DNA of 57,569 nt from an uncultured Verrucomicrobiota bacterium (GTDB lineage: Bacteria; Verrucomicrobiota; Verrucomicrobiia; Limisphaerales; CAIYYI01): NCBI GenBank assembly GCA_903930345.1, contig CAIYYI010000636.1, positions 1 to 57,569 on the forward strand, written 5' to 3'. The notes under the pieces were generated by a model that worked only from the letters and a program-made list of their open reading frames with translations, did not search any database and was not told where the DNA came from. Made by a program: the position numbers and the translations under genes. Below, one piece after another: positions 7,945-15,585 of the stretch (position 1 is its first letter; each line of letters begins with the position of its first letter).

Positions 7945-9477
7945 ATGAAAAAACCTTTGCGTGTGCTGATCGTGGAGGACTCGGAGTTCGACGCCCGGGT
8001 GATGGTGAACGTCTTGCGCGCCGGCGGCTACGACCCGTACTTCAAGCGGGTGGAGATCAGGCAGACCATGCAGTCAGTCCTGCTGGAATCCACCTGGGAC
8101 ATCATCCTGGCGGACTACAACATGCCCAATTTCAGCGCGCCGGAGGCGTTGACGGTGGTGCAGCAAAGCGGGCTGGACCTTCCGTTCATCATCGTCTCGG
8201 GCGGCATCGGTGAGGATATCGCCGTGGAGGCCATGAAGCTGGGGGCGCACGATTACCTGATGAAAGGGAACCTGGCCCGCCTGGCCCCGGCGGTGGAACG
8301 GGAGCTGCGCGAGGCCGGCAACCGGGCCGCCCGCCGCCAGGCCGAACTGGCCATGCGGGAGAGTGAATTGCGCTACCGCCTCCTCTGGGAAACGTGTCCG
8401 GACGCCGTCATCCTCATGGACATCACCGGCCTGATTGTTTTCGCCAATCCCGCCGTGCAGGAGGTGTTCAGCTATTCACCGGAGGAATTGATCGGCCAGA
8501 ATCTGTCGTTGCTTCAACCACCCCATTTACGGGGGGGGCACACGGAGGGCATTGAGCATTATCTCAAGACCGGTGAACGACACCTGAACTGGCGGGCGAC
8601 TGAGACGTTGGGACTGCGCCGGGATGGGGTCGAGATCGCCATTGAAGTCAGCTACAGCGACATGTTGCTGCACGGCCAGCGCCGCTTTGTGGGCTTCATC
8701 CGCGACATCACGGAGCGCAAGCGCGCGGAAAAAGCCCTGCGCGAAAGCGAGGAGCAGTTCCAGGTGGCCCGGGAAATCCAGCAGAGCCTGTTCCCGAAAA
8801 CCTCCCCGACGATCAGCGGCTACGACATGGCGGGGGCTTCGTTTCCCGCCGTGGCCGCCGGCGGCGACTATTTCGATTACCTTCCCATGCTCAACGGCTG
8901 CCTGGGCATCATCGTGGGGGATGTGACCGGGCACGGGGTGGGCCCGGCGCTGCTGATGGCCGAGGCCCGCGCCTACCTGCGCATTCTGGCCCGCAACCGG
9001 GAGGATCTGGGGGAGATCTTCACCCGCGCCAACCGCATGCTGGCGGAGGATGTGGGCGAGGAGCGTTATGTGACCATGATCCTGGCGCGCCTGGAGCCCG
9101 AACTGCGCCGCCTGAGCTTTGTGAACGCCGGACACCCGGCCGGTTTTGTCCTGGACCGGCAGGGCGGGGTGAAGGCCCGCCTCAAACGCACGGGCGTGCC
9201 GCTGGGCATCCATGCGGACCGGGTGTACAACCCCGGGACCGAGGTGGCGCTGGCGGAGGGCGACACCGTGCTGCTGCTCACCGATGGGCTGGATGAGGCC
9301 ATGTCTCCGCAGGAGGAGTTTTTCGGGGTGGAGCGGGTGCTGGAATACGTCTGCGCCCATCGTGCGGAACCGGCGGCGGAGATCGTCAAAGGCCTTTACC
9401 AGGCCGTGCGCGGGTTCTCCGGCAACACTCCGCAGATGGATGATGTCACCCTGGTTCTGATTCGCGTGCTCGCATGA
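7945..9477 (+). CDS. Response regulator: receiver-PAS-SpoIIE-type PP2C phosphatase
   Basis: A cytosolic signalling protein of about 510 residues. The start at 7945 (MKKPLRVLIVEDSEFDARVM) is chosen because GGAG at 7930-7933 is well placed; ATG 7918, overlapping the previous stop, is the alternative. The receiver domain (about 1-125) has acidic residues E11-D12, phospho-acceptor D57 in ILADYNMP, and K in DYLMKGN. A PAS domain (about 140-270) contains CPDAVILMDITGLIVFANPAV and ends in the PAC-type FVGFIRDITERKRAE. A coiled linker leads to a SpoIIE/RsbU-like PP2C domain with REIQQSLFPK, AAGGDYFDY, GDVTGHGVGPALLMA and LLLTDGLDEA. Such proteins dephosphorylate anti-anti-sigma factors; no partner is in the window. 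Confidence 0.92.
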   Translation: MKKPLRVLIVEDSEFDARVMVNVLRAGGYDPYFKRVEIRQTMQSVLLESTWDIILADYNMPNFSAPEALTVVQQSGLDLPFIIVSGGIGEDIAVEAMKLGAHDYLMKGNLARLAPAVERELREAGNRAARRQAELAMRESELRYRLLWETCPDAVILMDITGLIVFANPAVQEVFSYSPEELIGQNLSLLQPPHLRGGHTEGIEHYLKTGERHLNWRATETLGLRRDGVEIAIEVSYSDMLLHGQRRFVGFIRDITERKRAEKALRESEEQFQVAREIQQSLFPKTSPTISGYDMAGASFPAVAAGGDYFDYLPMLNGCLGIIVGDVTGHGVGPALLMAEARAYLRILARNREDLGEIFTRANRMLAEDVGEERYVTMILARLEPELRRLSFVNAGHPAGFVLDRQGGVKARLKRTGVPLGIHADRVYNPGTEVALAEGDTVLLLTDGLDEAMSPQEEFFGVERVLEYVCAHRAEPAAEIVKGLYQAVRGFSGNTPQMDDVTLVLIRVLA

Positions 9478-10400
9478 ACAACACCGCCGCCCACCCCACC
9501 ACCCGCCGGGAGGCCCTGCTGCGCCTGAGCGCAGGCAGCCTGCTGGCCCTCGGCCTTTGGCCCGGGTGCAGCTCCCTGAAAAACCAGGTTGGCGAGGCGA
9601 AGCCCTTCCGGTTCATCGCCGTCAACGATGTGCATTACCTGACCCCCGCCTGCGGTGAGTGGCTGGAGCGGGAGGTGCTGCCCCGGATGAAAAAGGCGGA
9701 GGCGGATTTCTGCCTGTTCCTGGGGGACCTGACGGAAAAAGGCCGCCCCGGAGATCTGGCGGCGGTGAAGGATATTTTCCACGGTCTGGGTCTGCCTGTC
9801 TATCCGGTCATCGGCAACCACGACTACCTCACCCAGACCGATTGCCAGGCCTACACGCGCCTCTTCCCAATGCGCCTCAACTACCACTTCCACCATCGCG
9901 GCTGGCAATGGGTGGGGCTGGACACCACCGAGGGCCTGCGCTACGAAAAAACCTCGATCCAGCCGACCACCTTCCGCATGCTGGATGACATCCTGCCGCG
10001 CCTGGACCGGACCCGGCCCCTGGTGCTCTTTACGCATTTCCCCCTGGGTGATGGGGTGCGGTACCGCCTGGCCAACGCAAAGGGTCTCATAGACCAGGCG
10101 AAGGCAACAGTCATGCGAATGCCGCTGCAGCAATATCGCCCGGTCAATGCGGATGAGTTGCTGGACCGGTTTCGCCCTTTCAACCTGAAGGCGGTTTACT
10201 GCGGGCACTACCACGGGCACTCGGAACTCGACGTGCGCGGGGTGCCGGTGACCACCAGCCCCTGCTGCGCCCTCAAGCGCAACAACCACGACAAAACCCG
10301 CGAAAAAGGGTTCTTTGTCTGCACCGTCAAGAACGGAGCCATCACGCGCGAGTTTGTAGAGGTGCCGTGCCCGCCCGTGCCCGGTCCGTCGGCGGGCTGA
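9474..10400 (+). CDS. Tat-exported lipoprotein metallophosphoesterase
   Basis: 308 residues, starting at the ATGA overlap with the PP2C regulator. The N-terminus has a twin-arginine signal (TTRREALLRLSAGSLLALGL) and a lipobox-like LWPGCSS, so it is probably folded before export and then lipid-anchored. Calcineurin-type metal motifs appear in order: NDVHYL, LGDLTEKG, GNHDYL, LFTHFPLGD and YCGHYHGHSE. The family hydrolyses phosphomonoesters or phosphodiesters using two metal ions; the natural substrate is not evident. It ends 3 bases before the convergent minus-strand gene, leaving no room for a conventional terminator. Confidence 0.9.
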   Translation: MNNTAAHPTTRREALLRLSAGSLLALGLWPGCSSLKNQVGEAKPFRFIAVNDVHYLTPACGEWLEREVLPRMKKAEADFCLFLGDLTEKGRPGDLAAVKDIFHGLGLPVYPVIGNHDYLTQTDCQAYTRLFPMRLNYHFHHRGWQWVGLDTTEGLRYEKTSIQPTTFRMLDDILPRLDRTRPLVLFTHFPLGDGVRYRLANAKGLIDQAKATVMRMPLQQYRPVNADELLDRFRPFNLKAVYCGHYHGHSELDVRGVPVTTSPCCALKRNNHDKTREKGFFVCTVKNGAITREFVEVPCPPVPGPSAG

Positions 10401-10403
10401 GCA

Positions 10404-11229
10404 CTATTTGACCTCTGGTTTCCGTAGAAACCGGCCCAGACCTTCCAGGTCGTCGGTATTGATCAGATCCACCCCGGCAGCGTGCAGCGTTTGCCAGCAG
10501 GGGAGCTTGTCCGGGGCTCCCCAGAAGCGAACCCGGCAGCCTTGGGCGTGTGCTTTGCTCAGAATGCCCTGCAGCTTTTCCGCGTCGGCCACCGGCATCT
10601 CCCCTTGGCCCCGCCACTTGAAAACGCCACTCCAGCGCTCGCTGATCAGCGGCACGAGGTCCGCCGCCACATTGGCCTCCAAGTCGGCCAGCAGTCCGTC
10701 GCTGGCCGCCCACCGGACCGTCTGCCCGGCCAGGGTGGCGCGCGGGCGGTTCCCGCTGATGATCACGGTGACGGCGTTGGTGAACACCTGCCCCCCCCTC
10801 AAAACGTGTGAGCATTTCCCGGTATTTTTCCAACCCGGCCTGCAGGGCGGTGTAGCTCGCCTCCGATTCGCTTTTAAAATCGATCAGCAGGGTGCAGGCC
10901 GGTCCGCCGGGATAAACCCGTCCGCCATTGGCGCGGGTTCTCTGCCACAGCGGCTCGAGATACAGGCTCTGCAGGGTGCGCCGGGGGGAGGTGGAAACGC
11001 GGTTGTGCGCCACCAGCAACTGCCCTTCCACCAGGTGGACATCGGCCTCGACGCTGCAAAAGCCCTGCGCCAGGGCGTCCAGCAGCGGGCGGCTGTGCTC
11101 GTAGTCATTATGGGCGTGCGCCCGGATCAGGGGTTGGATGGCCACCTCGGCTGCCCAGGTTGGCGGCGAGCCCGCCAGGAACAGAACGAGCGGCAGCAGC
11201 AGGCAAGGGAGGATTCGTTGGGTTTTCAT
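10404..11229 (-). pseudogene. PI-PLC/GDPD-superfamily phosphodiesterase (AIM6-like), interrupted by a +1 frameshift
   Basis: Two frames together make a full protein of about 274 residues. From ATG 11229: signal peptide MKTQRILPCLLLPLVLFLAG, then the family core PLIRAHAHNDYEHSRPLLDAL, GFCSVEADVHLVEGQLLVAHN and CTLLIDFKSE, ending at TRFEGG. The protein then continues in another frame as GGQVFTNAVTVIISGNRPRA to DLINTDDLEGLGRFLRKPEVK with a TAG stop at 10404. The switch lies on a run of eight G (minus strand; C run at 10791-10798). Seven G would restore one frame. His and Glu/Asp residues of the HN/ExD phosphodiesterase site are in the first part. It is translationally coupled (ATGA) to the upstream GH53 gene. 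It could be a sequencing or assembly slip, a real null allele, or a phase-variable tract. Confidence 0.82.
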
Positions 11230-12263
11230 GGGGATTGGGAAAAGGGTGTTTTGGCGAGACCGGACAGGGTCGGGTAGAGCTTCAGCTCCGGTTTGCTGCG
11301 GCCCTGCCGGTCAAACAGGGCTCCACCGCCAGGACCCCACCGGGTCGGCTCCCAGATGCAGGCCCCCTGCCCTTTCTGGCCGGGCAGTTGCAGAACAATC
11401 TCGTGGATCTCCCGGATGTTCGGCGCGGTGTATTCCACCACCATCACCGGCTTGCCATAGCGTGCCACCAGGTCGGTCAGGTTGGTCCGCAGGTCACCCA
11501 GGGTGCCGTGCCACTCGGGGTAGTACGATTGGCCCAGCACGTCAAACGTCACCCCGTTGGTCAGGGCCTGGTCCAGGAAATGCCGCGACTTCGCGTTTTG
11601 CCCGCCCAGCGCCAGGTGCAGCATCACCGGCGTGGCCGGATTGGCTGCTTTTACGCCAGCCGCGCCCGCCCGAAACAAACCGCAAAAGGTTTTCCAGTCA
11701 TTCTGTTTGTACACCTGGCCATCCGGCCAGAGGAAACCCGCACTGATCTCGTTGCCCACCTGCACCATGTCCGGCGGGGTGCCGTTTTTCTGAAACTGCA
11801 CCAGGGTCGTCCGGGTGTACTCGCGGACCGCCCGCTCCAACTCGCGCCCGTGCAGGTTGGTCCAGGCGGATGGCTTGTGCTGGTGCGCGGGATCGGCCCA
11901 GGTGTCGCTGTAATGGAAATTCAGCAGGAATCTGAACCCGCCTTGTTTGACGCGCCGCGCCAGATCCAGGGTTTGCTCCAGGCCGCAGTAGCCATTGGTG
12001 GAGTACCCTTTTTCCGCGCGCGGATTGTGGAACAGGCGCAGGCGGATCCAGTTGAAGCCATGCGCCCGCAGGATGGTCAGCAGATCCTGCTCCACCCCGT
12101 CCACGCTGTATTTCCGCCCCTTGGCCTCCTCCTCGGGCAGCCAGGAGATGTCGGCGCCGATGACAGGGCGCCAGTCGGATCCGCTGGCCGCCGCCAGTCT
12201 GCCAACCAGCAGACAGAAGAGGGCAACCAGCCCGAGGAGACGGAGGAGTGGCGCGGCACGCAT
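11226..12263 (-). CDS. GH53 arabinogalactan endo-beta-1,4-galactanase
   Basis: 345 residues with signal peptide (MRAAPLLRLLGLVALFCLLVG, cleaved near AAASG). The GH53 pattern is clear: GADISWLPEEEAKG, LRLFHNPR, FLLNFHYSDTWADPAHQHKP, then acid/base E172 in MVQVGNEISAGFLWP and nucleophile E277 in VMVVEYTAP, followed by GACIWEPTRWGPGGGALFD. The family cleaves internal beta-1,4-galactosyl bonds of type I arabinogalactan, the galactan side chain of pectic RG-I. Length matches single-domain GH53 enzymes. The stop overlaps the next gene's ATG by four bases, so the PI-PLC-like gene is co-translated. A promoter-like element lies 7 bases upstream of the start. Confidence 0.94.
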   Translation of the reverse strand: MRAAPLLRLLGLVALFCLLVGRLAAASGSDWRPVIGADISWLPEEEAKGRKYSVDGVEQDLLTILRAHGFNWIRLRLFHNPRAEKGYSTNGYCGLEQTLDLARRVKQGGFRFLLNFHYSDTWADPAHQHKPSAWTNLHGRELERAVREYTRTTLVQFQKNGTPPDMVQVGNEISAGFLWPDGQVYKQNDWKTFCGLFRAGAAGVKAANPATPVMLHLALGGQNAKSRHFLDQALTNGVTFDVLGQSYYPEWHGTLGDLRTNLTDLVARYGKPVMVVEYTAPNIREIHEIVLQLPGQKGQGACIWEPTRWGPGGGALFDRQGRSKPELKLYPTLSGLAKTPFSQSP

Positions 12264-12269
12264 GGCCCA

Positions 12270-12297
12270 AGTATAGCGGATCTGCCTGCGCCGACAA
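12270..12297 (-). promoter_or_regulatory. Predicted leaderless promoter of the GH53 operon
   Basis: On the minus strand, TTGTCG (12297-12292), a 16-base spacer, TATACT (12275-12270), then 6 bases to the ATG at 12263. Spacer and start distance are identical to the elements before the M16 and CE7 genes. Confidence 0.65.
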
Positions 12298-12367
12298 TAA
12301 GGAGTCGGTCATTTTTTGTGGAATCCCGGCCACTTGACCGCCTTCCCCAGCCTGGGTCATTGGCCGC

Positions 12368-14644
12368 CTATTCCGGCAGCGCGAACGCAATATATGCATC
12401 CCCGTAGGGGGTGCCCAGCTTGTTGCCCCCGGTGGCGGCGATTACCAGGTACTGGCGGCCGTTGATCGCGTACGTGGCGGGCGGGGCGGAGCCCACCCAG
12501 GGCAGCTTGGCCGCCCACAGTTCCCGCCCGGAATCCTTGTCGAAGGCCCGGATTTTGTGGTTGCGGGTGCCCGCGCAAAAGACCAGCCCGCCGGCGGTCA
12601 CGATGGCCCCGCCATAGTTTTCCGTGCCGGTCAGCGGCACGCCCTGGCGGGTCAGCTCCGGGTACTCGCCCAGTGGCACTTTCCACAGCAGTTTGCCGGT
12701 GTTCAGATCCAGGCAGTTGAGCGTGCCCCACGGCGGCTGGTTCAGGGGGTAGCCCGCCTTGTCATAGAATTTCGGGTAGCCGGTCACACTGTAGCGCGGC
12801 CGCTCCGGTGGCTGGCTCTCCGGCCGCAACGGGCGGTCCCGCAGCAGCAGGTGATCCACCAGCGCCTTCAGGTCCGCCTCCGGCAAATCGGGGTGCGCCG
12901 GCATGGCGTTCTTGCCGGTGCGCACCTGGTTGGTGATGGCGGCATCCTGCAGCCGGAAACGCAGCCCGCGCAGCGGGGGCGCGGTGCCGATGCCCATTTT
13001 GTTGGTGGCGTGGCATTGGGCGCAGTTCTGCTCGAACACCAGTTGGCCCCGCGTCGGGGGGAGCGTGGGATCATACGGGGGATCGCCATCGCGGAAGGTC
13101 GAGATCACCCAGCCCACATGGTTGGCGGTCACGTACAGCCGCCCGTTGGAGGGATCCGAGCAGGCCCCGGTCCACTCCGCACCGCCATCAATGCCGAAGT
13201 AGAGGTTGGCCCGCCCCTCGCTCCCTGGCACGAACCAGCCTGAGGTGGCGCTGGCAAACGCCGTCTTGGCGTATTCCTCCTGCTCCTCGGAGACCTTGGT
13301 CAGGTCCGCTGCGGTGAATTCCATTTTGGAGAACCGCTCCGGCAGTTCCGGGTCCGGCTGGTACGGGAAGGTCTCCTCTCCGCGCAAGGTGCTGGTGGGG
13401 GCGCGCCGCAGCCGGAAGGGGAAGACCGGCTTGCCCGTCACGCGGTCCAGCAGCAGGGTGTTCCCAATCTTGGTCACCACCGCCACCACGTCCACCCGTT
13501 TCCCCTCCCTCGTGATGGTGGTGAGGGTGGGCGGCGCGGAGATGTCCAGGTCCCAAATGTCGTGCCGGATTTCCTGGAAGTGCCAGAGCCGCTTGCCGGT
13601 CCGGGCGTCCAGCGCGACCACGCAGTTGGCGAACAGGTTCTGGCCCCGGTGATAGACGCCGATGAAATTCGGCTTGGGCGAACCGGTGGAGATGTACGCG
13701 ATACCGCGCTGGGCATCCATCGCCATGCCGCTCCAGCAGTTGGCCGCGTATCCTTCCGTGCGATCCCAGGTGTCATACCCGTATTCCCCGGGCTGCGGCA
13801 CAGTGTGGAAGGTCCAGAGCTGTTTGCCGGTGCCGGCGTCAAAGCCCCACACATCCTTCTCAAAACCGGGCACCACCACGATGTTCTCAAACGTCGTGGG
13901 TCCCGCTGTGGCCGCGCCGAAATCCCCCTGCGCCCCGCCCGGCAGCAGGGCCCGTCCCCCGGTGCCGAATTCCGCCACCGGCTCCCCCGTGCCGGGATCC
14001 AGGGCGTAAAGATGTTTCCCGGCACAGAAAAAAACCCGCTCGCGCGAGCCCGCCCGGCCGGGCCAGTAGATCAGCCCGCGGAAAGCCGGTCGGCCCTCCG
14101 GCTTGAACCGCCAGCGCTCCTGGCCCGTCGCCGCGTCCACCGCCACAATGTGCTTGCCGGGCGTGGGGGCGTACATCACCCCGCGCACAATGATCGGGTT
14201 GCACTGGATGTTGCCGATCCCGTCCTTGGAGTGGTAGGTCCAGGCTACTTGCAGATTGGTGACATTGGCCCGGTTGATCTGCGTCAGGGCGGAGTACCGG
14301 GTGCCGCCGTTGTCCCCATGGGACCGGTGCCAGGTAGTCACGGTGTCCCCCCGGGGATGGCCATTCGCCGGGGTCAGTTCCTCCGGTCGCGCGGCCGGGA
14401 TGATCTGGTAGAGCGGCAGTTGCTCGCGCGCCTTGGCATCCTCCACCGCCCAGTAATCAATCTTTCCCGCCGGCTTGCGACCGGGCTCGGTGCGGTCCGG
14501 ATCAGCCGCCATCACCGGGCAAAGGGCCAGCACCAGGCCAAGGAGGAGCAGGAGGCCCGGCAGGCGCGACCGCCCTTTGGGAATACTGGCTCCACGGCGG
14601 TTGGACACCGTTTCACCGCTTGGATTGATGGAATGATGTTTCAT
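12368..14644 (-). CDS. PQQ-dependent dehydrogenase (quinoprotein) with internal cytochrome c module
   Basis: 758 residues with an N-terminal membrane or signal segment (GLLLLLGLVLALCPVMA). The body is an eight-bladed quinoprotein propeller with tryptophan-docking repeats: VDAATGQERWRF, LDPGTGEPVAEF, FDAGTGKQLWTFHT, LDARTGKRLWHFQ, LNTGKLLWKVPLG, FDKDSGRELWAAKLP. Between late blades, at about residues 528-600, sits a class I cytochrome c: GQLVFEQNCAQCHATNK (heme-binding CxxCH near residue 541) with the axial Met in KNAMPAHPDL. The family oxidises alcohols or sugars (glucose, quinate/shikimate types) in the periplasm and passes electrons on; the fused heme suggests intramolecular transfer. It starts 5 bases after the pseudopilin stop, so they are likely co-transcribed. 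PQQ synthesis genes are not in the window. Confidence 0.9.
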   Translation of the reverse strand: MKHHSINPSGETVSNRRGASIPKGRSRLPGLLLLLGLVLALCPVMAADPDRTEPGRKPAGKIDYWAVEDAKAREQLPLYQIIPAARPEELTPANGHPRGDTVTTWHRSHGDNGGTRYSALTQINRANVTNLQVAWTYHSKDGIGNIQCNPIIVRGVMYAPTPGKHIVAVDAATGQERWRFKPEGRPAFRGLIYWPGRAGSRERVFFCAGKHLYALDPGTGEPVAEFGTGGRALLPGGAQGDFGAATAGPTTFENIVVVPGFEKDVWGFDAGTGKQLWTFHTVPQPGEYGYDTWDRTEGYAANCWSGMAMDAQRGIAYISTGSPKPNFIGVYHRGQNLFANCVVALDARTGKRLWHFQEIRHDIWDLDISAPPTLTTITREGKRVDVVAVVTKIGNTLLLDRVTGKPVFPFRLRRAPTSTLRGEETFPYQPDPELPERFSKMEFTAADLTKVSEEQEEYAKTAFASATSGWFVPGSEGRANLYFGIDGGAEWTGACSDPSNGRLYVTANHVGWVISTFRDGDPPYDPTLPPTRGQLVFEQNCAQCHATNKMGIGTAPPLRGLRFRLQDAAITNQVRTGKNAMPAHPDLPEADLKALVDHLLLRDRPLRPESQPPERPRYSVTGYPKFYDKAGYPLNQPPWGTLNCLDLNTGKLLWKVPLGEYPELTRQGVPLTGTENYGGAIVTAGGLVFCAGTRNHKIRAFDKDSGRELWAAKLPWVGSAPPATYAINGRQYLVIAATGGNKLGTPYGDAYIAFALPE

Positions 14645-14649
14645 CGGAT

Positions 14650-15342
14650 TTAATCACGAGTGGTCCGGGCATCCTTCACAAAGCGGGCGCTGCCCTCCAG
14701 CGCCAGAAAATTACGCCCCCCGGCATGCACTGCGCGGCCCCGGAGGTTCACGGGCAGGGCGATGATCGTGCTGGGAAAATACGGGTCCACGGCCAGTTCC
14801 GTGTCAGCGGCGGAGGTTGGCTGCCCGGCATTGGGGTTGTTGGCCTGGCGCAGCTCGCGCACCGACCGTTCGATGGTCTTGGCCCAGAAGTTGTCCAGCG
14901 GCACCGGGTCATCGACACGGTCAAACCGCCACAGCCAGTAGGAGACCGGGGAGGAGGCCTCCCCCGGCCGGGCCTCCTGTACCGCCTGCACTTGCTGGCT
15001 GAGTCCGGACACCGCCATCCCGGGGCACATCCAGACTCGGTCATTGCCCATTTGGTTGGAGAGCGCCAACGCCGCCCAGCCGCCGCGTGGATCTGACTTG
15101 GGCCAGTCATTCCACGGTTTGTAACCCAGGGAGGCTTTCAGGTCCCGTCGGTCGGGCAGGCGGTCCTCGTGATCCCCAAGGTAAATATGAAACGCCACCC
15201 CGATCTGCCGCAGATTGGAGAGGCAGGCGGCCTGCCGGACACGGCCTTTCACCCGGGCCACCGCCGGCAGGAGCAACCCCGCCAGTATGCCCACAATCGC
15301 AATGACCACCAGCAACTCAATCAGCGTGAACGCGCGTCTCAT
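14650..15342 (-). CDS. Type II secretion/pilin-like pseudopilin of the PVC type
   Basis: 230 residues. The start at ATG 15342 is fixed by the class III signal [18 protein letters not shown]: a short basic leader, prepilin peptidase cleavage before Phe, Glu at mature position 5, then a hydrophobic helix. The remainder includes the [27 protein letters not shown] segment and a late [19 protein letters not shown], both typical of the abundant single-copy pseudopilin-like proteins of Planctomycetota and Verrucomicrobiota. Probably inserted in the inner membrane with a periplasmic globular domain. It lies immediately upstream of the PQQ dehydrogenase on the same strand. Confidence 0.9.
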   Translation of the reverse strand: MRRAFTLIELLVVIAIVGILAGLLLPAVARVKGRVRQAACLSNLRQIGVAFHIYLGDHEDRLPDRRDLKASLGYKPWNDWPKSDPRGGWAALALSNQMGNDRVWMCPGMAVSGLSQQVQAVQEARPGEASSPVSYWLWRFDRVDDPVPLDNFWAKTIERSVRELRQANNPNAGQPTSAADTELAVDPYFPSTIIALPVNLRGRAVHAGGRNFLALEGSARFVKDARTTRD

Positions 15343-15397
15343 CCGGTAAATACTGATCTTATGTAATCCATGAGCTCTGCTTTCGCAAGTTGCATGG

Positions 15398-15569
15398 GAA
15401 ACCGTTTGAATGCAGAAAATCAACGGCCGTTTGGCCGGGCTACTTCCCTGAGGCTTGACGGAGCTTCTCCACACAGTAGGCTCTTGGAAAATGAGCCCGA
15501 TGTTCGAGCAGGCATACCTAGACATTGCGGGTGACCTGCTGATAGAGGTGATGGAAGCCTGAAACCGTT
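15398..15569. promoter_or_regulatory. Direct repeat GAAACCGTT in the divergent pseudopilin/GH43 spacer
   Basis: GAAACCGTT occurs at 15398-15406, within AAACCGTTT, and again at 15561-15569, 17 bases before the GH43 start. Two copies in one 243-base divergent promoter region could be operator half-sites, but no regulator is encoded nearby, and chance is not excluded. Confidence 0.25.
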
Positions 15570-15585
15570 AATCTTTCAAACCACC

